DNA from: Site-B1 sp963722665
GTDB lineage: Bacteria; Bacteroidota; Bacteroidia; Flavobacteriales; Flavobacteriaceae
Direction of reading: 5' to 3'
Assembly: GCA_963722665.1 (NCBI GenBank)
Contig: CAVRNW010000020.1
Coordinates: 1-64,000, forward strand
DNA: 64,000 nt
A program made the translations under genes and the position numbers. The notes below the pieces were generated by a model. It did no database searches, was not told the DNA's origin, and saw only the letters and a list, made by a program, of their open reading frames with translations. Shown here one piece after another: positions 38,860 to 48,302 of the stretch (position 1 is the stretch's first letter; each line of letters opens with the position of its first letter).

Positions 38860-40023
38860 ATGTCAAAAATATTAGTAATAGAAGATGAAGCCGCAATACG
38901 ACGAGTATTAGTAAAGATCTTATCTGAAGAAAATAACACCTATCAGGTTGAAGAAGCCGAAGATGGTTTAATCGGAATTGAGATGATCAAAAAAGATGAT
39001 TTTGATTTGGTTTTGTGTGATATAAAAATGCCTAAAATGGATGGCGTTGAGGTCCTTGAAGCAATCAAAAAAATTAAACCTGAAATTCCTATTGTCATGA
39101 TATCTGGTCATGGAGACCTGGATACTGCTGTAAATACAATGCGTTTGGGAGCTTTTGATTATATTTCAAAACCACCTGATCTTAATAGATTACTCAATAC
39201 TGTTAGAAATGCATTGGACAAAAAGGAACTTGTTGTTGAGAATACTCGTTTAAAAAAGAAAGTCAGTAAAAACTATGAAATGATTGGTAATAGTGATGCA
39301 ATTACCAATATTAAAGATATTATTGATAAGGTGGCGATAACAGATGCCAGAGTATTAATTACTGGTCCAAATGGTACTGGAAAAGAATTGGTAGCACATT
39401 GGCTACATCAAAAAAGCCAAAGGGCTGCTGGGCCTATGGTTGAAGTGAATTGCGCTGCTATTCCAAGTGAACTGATAGAAAGCGAACTGTTTGGTCATGT
39501 TAAAGGTGCGTTTACAAGTGCTAATAAAGACAGGGCAGGAAAATTTGAGACCGCTAATGGAGGCACTATTTTTTTGGACGAGGTTGGAGACATGAGTCTA
39601 TCGGCGCAGGCAAAAGTATTACGTGCCCTGCAAGAAAACAGAATTCAAAGGGTTGGAAGTGATAAAGATATTAAGGTTAATGTAAGAGTCGTGGCGGCTA
39701 CAAACAAGGATTTAAAAAAAGAAATTGAACAATCTAAATTTCGTGAAGATCTCTATCACAGATTGGCAGTTATTCTTATAAAAGTTCCATCTTTAAACGA
39801 AAGAAGAGATGACATTCCATTGCTAGTGGACTATTTTACAACAAAAATTGCTGAGGAACATGGTACAGCCAAAAAAACATTTACTGATAAGGCAATAAAT
39901 CTTTTAAAGGAATATGACTGGACAGGAAATATTCGGGAATTAAGGAATGTAGTTGAACGATTGATCATACTAGGCGGAACGGAAGTCAGTGAAAATGATG
40001 TTAAATTGTTCGCCAGCAAATAA
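38860..40023 (+). CDS. NtrC-like REC-AAA+ protein without a DNA-binding domain
   Basis: Response regulator of sigma54-activator type, 387 aa. The receiver (1-120) has the phospho-acceptor Asp in LVLCDIKMPKMDG and Lys in YISKPPD. The AAA+ domain (about 140-385) has Walker A GPNGTGKE, Walker B TIFLDEVGD, and HVKGAFTSANKDRAGKFE, where the canonical GAFTGA loop reads GAFTSA. The protein ends NDVKLFASK right after the AAA+ lid; the Fis-type helix-turn-helix expected in NtrC proteins is missing, and downstream sequence belongs to a convergent gene, so no frameshift explains it. Last gene of the ABC-MscS operon. Confidence 0.9.
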   Translation: MSKILVIEDEAAIRRVLVKILSEENNTYQVEEAEDGLIGIEMIKKDDFDLVLCDIKMPKMDGVEVLEAIKKIKPEIPIVMISGHGDLDTAVNTMRLGAFDYISKPPDLNRLLNTVRNALDKKELVVENTRLKKKVSKNYEMIGNSDAITNIKDIIDKVAITDARVLITGPNGTGKELVAHWLHQKSQRAAGPMVEVNCAAIPSELIESELFGHVKGAFTSANKDRAGKFETANGGTIFLDEVGDMSLSAQAKVLRALQENRIQRVGSDKDIKVNVRVVAATNKDLKKEIEQSKFREDLYHRLAVILIKVPSLNERRDDIPLLVDYFTTKIAEEHGTAKKTFTDKAINLLKEYDWTGNIRELRNVVERLIILGGTEVSENDVKLFASK

Positions 40024-41238
40024 TTATAACTGGAAGCTATAACTAATTCCTGTTTGAATATCAGGATTATTACTCACGGTAAAATCTTGTTGTAAATAAA
40101 GCGTAAGCGTATTTTTTTTGGTAATGGAGTAAAGGAAACTCCAATAATCATTATACTCATAAAGATTTGTTACACCGTGACCCCAGGAATTATGGGCGTC
40201 TGGATGTCTAATGGGAATCATATAGGATCTTTCATCTATTTTATTATAAGACGATTGCACATAAAAATTAGCTCCAAAGGAGTGTAAAGTTCCTTTTTTT
40301 GACAAAATGTTGTATTCCAAAGTGCTTTCAAGATTGGCTATAAGATCATTGGTTCCAAAATCCATATTATTACTTTTAAAATCAATTATGTTTTTGCGAA
40401 TGCAACCTAAACTAAGTCCTATTTGAAAGCTTTGTTTTTCACATATAAGAAACGATTTAATAGCATTGCCTGAAAGACCAAGATCAATAGAAGAATTGTA
40501 TTTTGATAAATTTGTGCCTAGGTGAGCACCAAAATTAAAATGAAGATTTTTGCTTTCATTTATTAGCGATTCAGGATAATAGTAATAGCTCGTCTCCAAA
40601 CCACCGACTAAAAAATCACCATTTTCTATTTTAAGAGTATTTCCATTTCTGTCATTGTATTCTATTAAAGCTTGATTTAATCCGAACACACTTCTATCAA
40701 ATGGATCCTCACCACCACCAATATTTTTGTGAAAAAATTCAATGAACTCGTCACCTGTAAGAACTGATAAAGGAAATCTACCTTTAGTCAACATAAAGAA
40801 TCTTAATCCAATTGAGATTTCGTGTCTCTCATCCAGCTTTATTTCAACATTGGATCGTATTCCTTTTATAATTCCATCAATTTGTAGTTCGTATGACTTG
40901 GCATTAAGAGTATCCTCATCAAAAAAATACTGAGCTTGATGCCAGGGAATATCTCTTACAATGTTTCTAACATCTTCATCATTGGGGATATAATTCTTTA
41001 TTGGTGTTCCCCATACATTACCACTTTCTAAACTAAGCCTAATAGTCGTTTTTTTAACAGGATGTCTCCTAAAATTACCTTGAATTCTGGAAATAAATAT
41101 TCCAAACGGATGTGTTGATAAAATACTGCCCTTCGTTATACCATTCTTGTCGGATACTGAAATTGAGTCAATATCTTGTGAATAACAGTTTAACTTACTT
41201 AATAGGATTAAAACAAAAAACAATTTATGTAATTTCAT
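40024..41238 (-). CDS. Secreted protein, probable outer-membrane barrel
   Basis: A 404 aa protein with a signal peptide (to about NCYSQ) and many alternating-hydrophobic strands, ending in Phe/Leu (TGISYSFQL) like barrel proteins. Segments such as HPFGIFISRIQGNFRRHP, ETSYYYYPESL and LHFNFGAHLGTNL are reminiscent of DUF3187-type proteins, but I am not certain of the family. It converges on the REC-AAA+ gene with no gap. Function unknown. Confidence 0.65.
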   Translation of the reverse strand: MKLHKLFFVLILLSKLNCYSQDIDSISVSDKNGITKGSILSTHPFGIFISRIQGNFRRHPVKKTTIRLSLESGNVWGTPIKNYIPNDEDVRNIVRDIPWHQAQYFFDEDTLNAKSYELQIDGIIKGIRSNVEIKLDERHEISIGLRFFMLTKGRFPLSVLTGDEFIEFFHKNIGGGEDPFDRSVFGLNQALIEYNDRNGNTLKIENGDFLVGGLETSYYYYPESLINESKNLHFNFGAHLGTNLSKYNSSIDLGLSGNAIKSFLICEKQSFQIGLSLGCIRKNIIDFKSNNMDFGTNDLIANLESTLEYNILSKKGTLHSFGANFYVQSSYNKIDERSYMIPIRHPDAHNSWGHGVTNLYEYNDYWSFLYSITKKNTLTLYLQQDFTVSNNPDIQTGISYSFQL

Positions 41239-41386
41239 TAAAACGAATTGACCGAACGAAACTACAAAAACTTAGTTTAATTATTAAGACTTAAAATACA
41301 ATGATTTAATCAAATCAAGCATTTTAATGTGGCACTTTTCATCCTTTTACTATATTTATAAAATAAACACATTCTATAAGAAATCG

Positions 41387-42266
41387 ATGAAAAAAGTAAA
41401 CACTGATGACTTTAAAGTCACTTCAAAAATTAAACTAAAAGAACGATTTACAACTTATGACCTGGCAGCTGACGATAAAGAGATAAAAAAGGAATTAGAA
41501 AAGTTAAGGAAAAAACTGGGTAAAATTCAGGATACCATGTATGCTCATGGCAAATACGCAGTTTTAGTTTGCTTGCAAGGCATGGATACTTCTGGTAAAG
41601 ACAGCTTGATCAGGGAAGTCTTCAAGGATTTAAATGCCAGGGGAGTAGTGGTTCATAGTTTTAAGGTTCCTACAGAACTTGAATTAAGACATGATTACAT
41701 TTGGAGACATTATATTGCCCTTCCTGAAAGAGGGAAATTCGGAATCTTTAACAGAACTCACTATGAAAATGTATTAGTAACAAGAGTTCATCCGGGTTAT
41801 ATTTTAGGAGAAAACATACCAAGCGTCAATTCAATTGAAGATATTAATGATGCGTTTTGGGATAGCCGATTTGAGCAAATAAAGAATTTTGAGAAACATA
41901 TATCACAAAACGGAACTATCATATTTAAATTTTTCTTAAATCTATCAAAAGATGAACAAAAAAATCGTCTGTTAAGAAGATTGGATCTTGCCTAACAAAA
42001 ATTGGAAGTTCTCACCAGGTGATCTAAAAGAACGAAAACTTTGGGATAAATATCAGGATTGCTATGAGGATGCAATAAACAGGACATCCTTAAAGCATGC
42101 ACCTTGGTATACAATTCCTGCGGATGATAAGGAATCAGCAAGATATTTAGTTGCTAAGACTATTTATGATACTTTAAAAACATATTCAGACATTAAAGAA
42201 CCGGAATTGGATGATGAGGTAAAAGCGAATATCGAGTTGTATAAAGAACAGCTTAAAAATGATTAA
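41387..42266 (+). CDS. ppk2: Polyphosphate kinase 2 family protein, one frameshift
   Basis: Transfers phosphate between polyphosphate and nucleotides. The ATG at 41387 gives MKKVNTDDFKV; the frame is open to 41327 but those residues look non-coding. Walker A is CLQGMDTSGKDSLIREVF near residue 65, the lid and Walker B parts are FNRTHYENVLVTRVHP and FKFFLNLSKDEQKNRL. At 41989-41990 an extra base turns RRLDLPNKNWKFSPGDLKER into a stop; the C-terminal SLKHAPWYTIPADDKESARY follows in the other frame. The restored product is about 293 aa, normal for PPK2. The shift is probably an error. Confidence 0.9.
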
Positions 42267-42348
42267 TTTAAACTTTTTCAAAATTTTATGGTCTAAGTTA
42301 ATATAAAGAAATCATGGAGATTATACTTTATAGAGCAATGATGATAGA

Positions 42349-42376
42349 AAATCCTGCAATTTGCAGGATTTTTTTA
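42349..42376 (+). terminator. Terminator after ppk2
   Basis: AAATCCTGCAA and TTGCAGGATTT form an 11-bp stem with a minimal loop, followed by a T run. It lies about 80 bases after the PPK2 stop. Confidence 0.82.
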
Positions 42377-42439
42377 TGATTTATTTAGATTTAAAGAACT
42401 TCAGATATAGTATATTTAAAACTTTAAAAATTATTATTC

Positions 42440-43843
42440 ATGAAAAAATTCCTGATAGTTTTAACCCTTATTTGGACTTTAAGTGCAGCATCGCAATCAG
42501 ATGCGGAAACTTTAAAAAAGATTTTTGATACATCTTTAAGCAACGGCAAAAGCTATGACTGGTTGGATTATTTATCAAATCAAATAGGAGGTAGACTTTC
42601 AGGGTCGCTTAATGCAGAATTAGCGGTAAAATATACAAAAGAAGAACTGGAAAAATTAGGACTAGACAAAGTGTGGCTTCAACCGGTGTTGGTTCCAAAA
42701 TGGGTTAGAGGAGCGCCAGAATTTGCATTTGTTGAGACCGTACCCGGAAACACAACACCGTTGAATATCTGTGCATTGGGAGGATCAGTGGCTACTCCTT
42801 ATGGTGGATTAAAAGCAAATGTTGTAGAAATCAATGGTATGGAGGATCTAAAGAATTTCACTAAAGAGCAAATAGAAGGAAAAATCGTTTTTTTTAACAG
42901 ACCGATGAATCCAACTTTTATACATACGTTTGAGGCTTACGGCGATTGCGGTAAACAAAGATATAATGGTGCCTACGAAGCTTCTAAACTGGGAGCCTCA
43001 GGTGTTTTGATCAGATCTTTGAATTTGCGTTCAGATGATTTTCCTCATACCGGAGCAATGGGCTACAGAGATCTACCTGAAGATCAACGAATTCCTGCTG
43101 CCGCAATAAGTACCAATCATGCAAATCTATTGAGCTATATGCTAAAGCTTGATAAAAACATTAAAGTTTATTTCAAACAGAGTTGCAAGCAATTAAAAGA
43201 TGTTCAATCCTATAATGTCATTGGTGAAATTACAGGAAGCGAATTTCCAAATGAATATATGGTAGTTGGAGGTCATCTGGATTCCTGGGATCTTGGTGAT
43301 GGTTCTCACGATGATGGAGCAGGAGTGGTGCAATCTATGGAAGTGTTACGCCTGTTAAAGGAAACAGGTATCAAACCAAAAAGAAGTATTCGAGTTGTTT
43401 TATTTATGAATGAAGAGAACGGATTACGAGGTGGGAAGAAATATGCAGAAGAAGCTAAAAATAAAGGAGAAAAACATGTTTTTGCATTGGAAAGCGATGC
43501 AGGTGGTTTTACTCCAAGAGGGTTTAGTTTTGATTGTAGTGATGCTAATTTTAATCAGGTTTTAAGCTGGAAACCACTGTTTGAACCTTATTTGATACAT
43601 TATTTTGAAAAAGGAGGATCAGGTGCCGACATTGGACCATTAAAAAGTGATAGCAATGTCTTATGTGGTTTAAGACCAGATTCACAACGCTATTTTGATC
43701 ACCATCATTCTGCAACCGATACATTTGATGCCGTTAATAAACGTGAATTGGAATTAGGAGCTGCAACTATGACATCCTTAGTATATTTATTCGACAAATA
43801 TGGGACTAATCCATTAGCTGAAAATAATCGATTAAAAAATTAG
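42440..43843 (+). CDS. Secreted M28 family zinc peptidase (carboxypeptidase Q-like)
   Basis: A 467 aa aminopeptidase/carboxypeptidase-type enzyme with signal peptide (to about LSAASQ). It has a protease-associated insert (about 115-235) and the catalytic domain with zinc ligands in VVGGHLDSWDLGDGSHDDGAG, the catalytic Glu in FMNEENGLRGG, the ligand in ALESDAGGF and the last His in DHHHSATDTFD. These fit plasma glutamate carboxypeptidase-like M28B. Probably degrades peptides in the periplasm. The DinB-like gene follows after 4 bases. Confidence 0.92.
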   Translation: MKKFLIVLTLIWTLSAASQSDAETLKKIFDTSLSNGKSYDWLDYLSNQIGGRLSGSLNAELAVKYTKEELEKLGLDKVWLQPVLVPKWVRGAPEFAFVETVPGNTTPLNICALGGSVATPYGGLKANVVEINGMEDLKNFTKEQIEGKIVFFNRPMNPTFIHTFEAYGDCGKQRYNGAYEASKLGASGVLIRSLNLRSDDFPHTGAMGYRDLPEDQRIPAAAISTNHANLLSYMLKLDKNIKVYFKQSCKQLKDVQSYNVIGEITGSEFPNEYMVVGGHLDSWDLGDGSHDDGAGVVQSMEVLRLLKETGIKPKRSIRVVLFMNEENGLRGGKKYAEEAKNKGEKHVFALESDAGGFTPRGFSFDCSDANFNQVLSWKPLFEPYLIHYFEKGGSGADIGPLKSDSNVLCGLRPDSQRYFDHHHSATDTFDAVNKRELELGAATMTSLVYLFDKYGTNPLAENNRLKN

Positions 43844-43847
43844 TATA

Positions 43848-44429
43848 ATGAAATATTTAGGAATATTACTAGCTTTGATATCATTTAATACCATTATGGC
43901 ACAAGAAGAAAAAATTCCTTATTCTGAAATACCGGATTATTCTGAAGAATATACGGCTGGAACTGTTGCTGCGAGAATGATTGATGGACTCGGTTTTAGA
44001 TTCTATTGGGCTTCAAATTGCTTAACCGAAAAGGATTTGATTTTTAAACCAAGTGAAGAAGCACGAACAACAGCTGAAACAATTGATCATATTTTTGGTT
44101 TGTCTAATGTAATTGTTAATTCAACATTAAATAAAGTTAACGATAGAAATTCTGAAGAACCAGAATTGACTTTTGCAGAAAAACGTAGGCAGACACTGAT
44201 AAATTTTAAAACAGCCGCAGATATTTTAAGAAGTAGTGATGATATTTCTGTCTTTAAAATTATTTTTAAAAGTGACAAAGGAACTGCAGAGTATCCATTC
44301 TGGAATAATATTAATGGACCAATTGCTGATGCTTTATGGCATTGTGGACAAGTGGTTTCTTTTAGACGTTCGTCAGGGAATCCTTATAATTCTAAAGCTA
44401 GTTTATTCACTGGTAAAGTAAAAGGCTAG
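43848..44429 (+). CDS. DinB-like four-helix protein with signal peptide
   Basis: A 193 aa protein with a cleavable signal (to about TIMAQ). It has the metal-binding His placement of the DinB/YfiT fold: one in TIDHIFGLSN near residue 82 and one in ADALWHCGQVVSFRR near 168, which ends with the typical HxxQxxxxR. Periplasmic location is unusual for DinB proteins but common in Bacteroidota. Activity is unknown. Coupled to the M28 peptidase. Confidence 0.75.
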   Translation: MKYLGILLALISFNTIMAQEEKIPYSEIPDYSEEYTAGTVAARMIDGLGFRFYWASNCLTEKDLIFKPSEEARTTAETIDHIFGLSNVIVNSTLNKVNDRNSEEPELTFAEKRRQTLINFKTAADILRSSDDISVFKIIFKSDKGTAEYPFWNNINGPIADALWHCGQVVSFRRSSGNPYNSKASLFTGKVKG

Positions 44430-44450
44430 TAAATATTAAATTTACTAGCC
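44424..44450. terminator. Palindrome at the DinB-like stop, possible terminator
   Basis: GGCTAGTAAAT pairs perfectly with ATTTACTAGCC around five bases and includes the TAG stop of the DinB-like gene. On the minus strand it is followed by TTTTAC, so it may end transcription of the convergent MBOAT gene. Confidence 0.5.
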
Positions 44451-44479
44451 TCATATTCCTATTTTATATTTCGCTTAGC

Positions 44480-45898
44480 CTAGAACTGAAAATAAATAAA
44501 TTGTTCTCCACTACCTTGAGATATAATTATAAGGAAAAACATAATTGCCCAAAACACACCTAAAACCCACGGAGACATTTTTAAAGATACTTCCTTTAGC
44601 GATGTATTACGCATAAACCAATGACATACAAAAAGAAGGGCAATTACAACACTTACTTTTGTTATTGTAAAAGAATCGAGTATTTTTTCTCCGTCTGTTT
44701 GCATGTAAAACATTGATTTTATCATATTCCAAGCGGTTTTAAATTCTCTCGCTCTAAAAAATGTCCACGTTATATTTACACAAGAAAAGGTTGTAAAAGC
44801 TAAAAACATACCGTTCCAGCGCGTTATCTTGAAAGGTAAATATTGCCTTTGAAGACGCTCTAATATTAAATAACTACCATGTAAACCTCCCCAAACTATA
44901 AAAGTCCAGGCGGCACCATGCCATAGTCCTCCTAATAACATGGTGACCATTAAGGCTACATATAATCTTAATATACCATGTCTATTTCCTCCTAATGGAA
45001 TGTAAAGGTAATCTCTTAGCCAGCTAGAAAGAGTTATGTGCCATCGTCTCCAAAGATCAGAAAAGCCTAAGGATGCATACGGATATTTAAAGTTATCCGG
45101 CAAAATAATTCCGAGCATAAGAGCAATACCAATAGCACAGGTGGAATATCCGGCAAAATCAAAAAATATCTGCCCAGAAAATGCAAGAGTTCCTACCCAG
45201 GCATCAACACCATGTAATAATTTATCTGAACCAAAAACTTTATCTGCTGTTCCAGATAATAAGGTGTCTGCCATGACTACTTTTTGAAACAAACCAATAG
45301 TAAGTAAAAATATACCCCATATAAATTGATTAACCGTAGCTTTCTTTTCTTCATAAAATTGTGTGATCAGATCTTGAGCTCTGACAATAGGTCCAGCCAC
45401 TAACTGAGGAAAGAAAGTAACGTATAATGCAAAATCTAAAAACGTTCTAGCTGGCTCAATTTTACGTTTATACATGTCAATTGTGTATGACATGGTTTGA
45501 AACGTATAAAATGAAATGCCCATAGGGAGAATGATATCCATTGGTTGGGCTTGATATCCGTATCCATAAGTTGTATTTACAACGGCAGTAAAATTATCGA
45601 GAAGGAAATCTCTGTATTTAAAGAAGGCTAGAAAACCTAAATTAACAACCATACTTAAAATAAGCCATAATTTTCGTCGGCGTTCATTTTCTTCCACAGC
45701 CAATTTCCTTCCTGCCGTCCAGTCAACCATAGTTGAAATCCATAATAAGATAACTAATGGAGGATTCCAAAGGCCGTAAAAAATATAACTAGCCAATAAT
45801 AGCATTCCTTTTTTAGCGGTCCAGTTTAAAAATTTTGAATAATACAGTGCTAAGACTATTACCAAGAATAGCATAAAGCTTAATGAGTTAAATAACAT
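44480..45898 (-). CDS. MBOAT family O-acyltransferase (AlgI-like)
   Basis: Polytopic inner-membrane protein of 472 aa that moves acyl groups to an extracytoplasmic glycan or peptide. The AlgI/DltB signature is visible: YTFQTMSYTIDMYKR near residue 130, FPQLVAGPIVRAQDL near 175, FFDFAGYSTCAIGIALMLG and LWRRWHITLSSWLRDYLYIPLGG, and the catalytic His in LGGLWHGAAWTFIVWG near 325. It is 11 bases downstream of an SGNH-like protein, forming the classical acyl-transfer pair. Confidence 0.93.
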   Translation of the reverse strand: MLFNSLSFMLFLVIVLALYYSKFLNWTAKKGMLLLASYIFYGLWNPPLVILLWISTMVDWTAGRKLAVEENERRRKLWLILSMVVNLGFLAFFKYRDFLLDNFTAVVNTTYGYGYQAQPMDIILPMGISFYTFQTMSYTIDMYKRKIEPARTFLDFALYVTFFPQLVAGPIVRAQDLITQFYEEKKATVNQFIWGIFLLTIGLFQKVVMADTLLSGTADKVFGSDKLLHGVDAWVGTLAFSGQIFFDFAGYSTCAIGIALMLGIILPDNFKYPYASLGFSDLWRRWHITLSSWLRDYLYIPLGGNRHGILRLYVALMVTMLLGGLWHGAAWTFIVWGGLHGSYLILERLQRQYLPFKITRWNGMFLAFTTFSCVNITWTFFRAREFKTAWNMIKSMFYMQTDGEKILDSFTITKVSVVIALLFVCHWFMRNTSLKEVSLKMSPWVLGVFWAIMFFLIIISQGSGEQFIYFQF

Positions 45899-45909
45899 AT
45901 TCTTTTGGT

Positions 45910-46938
45910 TTACAGGTTAATAATAGCATTATCAGCTTTCATAATTCTTAGAAGCTCTCTTGTAAAATAATCGGCGTCTTCACCAGATAAATGAGAGTCT
46001 TCAGGACATGTTAGATGTTTTAATGACTCATAATCTTCAAAATGATAAGCTTTTATATCTGCTTGCTTAACTAGGTCATCCCAAAATTCTGCTCTTGGCA
46101 ATCCCATGCTTTCACCTATTCTTACACCACCACTTGAAGGAAATCTTACTAAAACCACATTGCCACCTTTTTGTTTATACTTTTTTAAATCTTCTAAAAA
46201 ATATGTCATAGTCGACTCCTTATCTGGTGGAGGAGCACCTCTGCCAAAAAAGTCCCATACTTTTTTTATGGTATTAGCAAATGCCGTATCTGTAGCAGTT
46301 TTCGTTGTCATTCTCATATTTCTATCTAAATTAACATCACCGAAATAATAAAAAGGAGGTTGAATAGGGCCACCTGTTCTGTCACCAATTTTTATCCTTC
46401 TTAATAATGATTTTAAATCTATATCATCTGACCACTCTTCTTCATCAGCCGACATCAAAACCAAGTTTTTTTGTAATGGAATAGAAAGTTGATAATTTAT
46501 GCGCTGAGCATAGGTTCTATTTTCATAAAAATCAACTTTAGATTGCGGCCTGCTCCATGGAGAGGCTCCGGGATAAGTCGTAGAGAAAAATAAACCTGGT
46601 GTAATTCCTATTAACACTGTTCCTGTAAAATTTGAGTTATTTACAATGTCATGAAATATTGGTAGAGGAGAAGAACCCGTAGAAGCAAGTTGAATTGGTT
46701 TTTTACCTGTAATTGATTCCCATTCATCTAATTGAATATCAAAATAAGCTCTGGAAGACCCCACTACTATTACATCTTCTTTTGAAGCTGTTTCAACTTT
46801 AGCTCGTTTAATTGCCCAAAGAGTTTTTTCATCGTTTAAGGTTGGATAATAATCTTGAGAACGCCAGTATAATTCCCAGACGATAACCGATATTAGCCCT
46901 ATTGTCAAGGCTATGATTAGTGATTGTTTTAGTTGCAT
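45910..46938 (-). CDS. SGNH-hydrolase-like membrane-anchored protein, partner of the MBOAT
   Basis: A 342 aa protein with one N-terminal membrane helix (residues 7-25) and an extracytoplasmic domain. The block I Ser lies in VIVVGSSRAYFDIQ near residue 60, with a catalytic-type Asp-His in CPEDSHLSGEDADYF near 315, as in AlgJ/AlgX and other SGNH acyltransferases. It probably completes acetyl transfer onto a surface polysaccharide, with the MBOAT gene directly downstream. The target glycan cannot be told. Confidence 0.8.
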   Translation of the reverse strand: MQLKQSLIIALTIGLISVIVWELYWRSQDYYPTLNDEKTLWAIKRAKVETASKEDVIVVGSSRAYFDIQLDEWESITGKKPIQLASTGSSPLPIFHDIVNNSNFTGTVLIGITPGLFFSTTYPGASPWSRPQSKVDFYENRTYAQRINYQLSIPLQKNLVLMSADEEEWSDDIDLKSLLRRIKIGDRTGGPIQPPFYYFGDVNLDRNMRMTTKTATDTAFANTIKKVWDFFGRGAPPPDKESTMTYFLEDLKKYKQKGGNVVLVRFPSSGGVRIGESMGLPRAEFWDDLVKQADIKAYHFEDYESLKHLTCPEDSHLSGEDADYFTRELLRIMKADNAIINL

Positions 46939-47093
46939 TTTGGTTGGTTTTTGTTTTATGCGATAATAATTAATTAAATCCTGCGTGCTGTTGCTCTAAT
47001 CTATTAGCTTGTTCCTAATTGCTGATTTTTAATGAAAGGACAGCTCAATAGAACTGTCCATCCAAATCAATATAATTATCAATGTTCAAAACC

Positions 47094-47363
47094 TTAAACT
47101 TCAACTGGCATGGACACTGTTATCGGTTCTAATACCGTGTGCTTGTCTTTTAATGGTTTAATAGATGGATCATTTAAGATAGCTCCAAACTTTTCCATAT
47201 CGGTAACTTCAAATACCACCACCACCGAATTTGGATCGTCAGTATCTTGAAATGTCTTAAAACTCGATATTGCAGGTCCGAATACATCAAGTCTGTCTTG
47301 ATGCCCTTTGAGCCAAGTATCAATATTGCCTACTTTGTGTCTAGCTACGATTGTTTTTTTCAT
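47094..47363 (-). CDS. Small dimeric alpha/beta-barrel-like protein
   Basis: An 89 aa cytoplasmic protein with ARHKVGNIDTWLKGHQDRLD at the start, a central NSVVVVFEVTDMEKFGAIL and a closing strand. This resembles the dimeric ferredoxin-like (ABM/DUF3764-type) proteins. No catalytic residue can be assigned. It is the last gene of an operon behind a SnoaL-like lipoprotein and an MFS transporter. Confidence 0.65.
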   Translation of the reverse strand: MKKTIVARHKVGNIDTWLKGHQDRLDVFGPAISSFKTFQDTDDPNSVVVVFEVTDMEKFGAILNDPSIKPLKDKHTVLEPITVSMPVEV

Positions 47364-47420
47364 GATTTTTGTATTTATTTCTTTAATACCTACTCTTGTC
47401 GGTTTTCGGTTACGCCGTTT

Positions 47421-48302
47421 TTATTTTTTCATGGCATCTGCAATGCCTTTAGTATCTGCAAATTGTTGAAAGGAAATAATCTTTCCATCTTTCAGAGTCC
47501 ATAAATGAGCCATTTGTAAATTGATTACAGCTCCATTTTTTTTGTATTTGGCCTGGTATCTTCCTGTGGTAAGCACTTTATTATTAGTCATTTCCTGAAG
47601 ATTCAAATCAGTTAAATTCCAGTATTCCCAGTCACTTTGAATTCGTCCTAATACGCCTTTAGCTATAGCATCAAACCCAATATAAGGGTTGCCGTCAGCG
47701 AAAGGAAAATTCTCAGCTTCGTTCCAAACTACTTTTTCATCCAATGCGGCTTGAAAAGATGGAATATCACCTTTGGCAAAATCATTGTATATTTTTTGCA
47801 CAACCATGACATTATTTGGATTGAGGAAAGGATCAATACCCAGTTGTCCCATAAAGACCAGATTGTCCATAAAATCCTGTTCTTGTGCTATCTTACCATC
47901 CTTCATTTTAACCAAGGTAGTTCCTTCAACATCTACAGATTTCCCGGTTGCAGGAATTCCAAAGAAATCTCCGGAGTGGGTTCCTTTAAATCTCCAGTGT
48001 TTCACTATTTTATCTCCTTGTCCAAAGACATCAACCATTGTAAATTGAACATCAGAAAAGCCTGTAACAAAATTTGAATAATAGTCTTTAAAACTGTCAA
48101 TTCCCACAATGTTTTCAGGACTCATAACAAGTGTAACATCTTCAGTAAAATTCTTATCATTAATGAGATCCAGGTTGCCAGTGTTAATAATTTCGTCCCA
48201 GGTTTCTGAGTACATTATAATATTTTTTTCAAGCTTTGCGTCATTACAAGAGGAAAGGCCAATTAACATAATGGCCAAAATGGAGTGCAATAATTTTTTC
48301 AT
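47421..48302 (-). CDS. Lipoprotein with two SnoaL/NTF2-like domains
   Basis: A 293 aa protein with lipobox GLSSCNDA. Residues 25-155 and 165-290 each look like a SnoaL/NTF2 cone: FKDYYSNFVTGFSDVQFTM, HSGDFFGIPATGKSVDVEG and KDGKIAQEQDF in the first; YNDFAKGDIPSFQAAL, AHLWTLKDGKIISFQQFAD in the second. The repeated xDGKI motif marks the duplication. These folds bind or isomerise small hydrophobic compounds. It overlaps the MFS gene upstream by 4 bases (ATGA), showing one operon. Confidence 0.82.
   Translation of the reverse strand: MKKLLHSILAIMLIGLSSCNDAKLEKNIIMYSETWDEIINTGNLDLINDKNFTEDVTLVMSPENIVGIDSFKDYYSNFVTGFSDVQFTMVDVFGQGDKIVKHWRFKGTHSGDFFGIPATGKSVDVEGTTLVKMKDGKIAQEQDFMDNLVFMGQLGIDPFLNPNNVMVVQKIYNDFAKGDIPSFQAALDEKVVWNEAENFPFADGNPYIGFDAIAKGVLGRIQSDWEYWNLTDLNLQEMTNNKVLTTGRYQAKYKKNGAVINLQMAHLWTLKDGKIISFQQFADTKGIADAMKK

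Noticed and set aside
44480..46938. Alginate biosynthesis cluster (AlgI/AlgJ)
   Set aside because: Only the acyl-transfer pair is present; no alginate polymerase, epimerase or export gene lies in the window.
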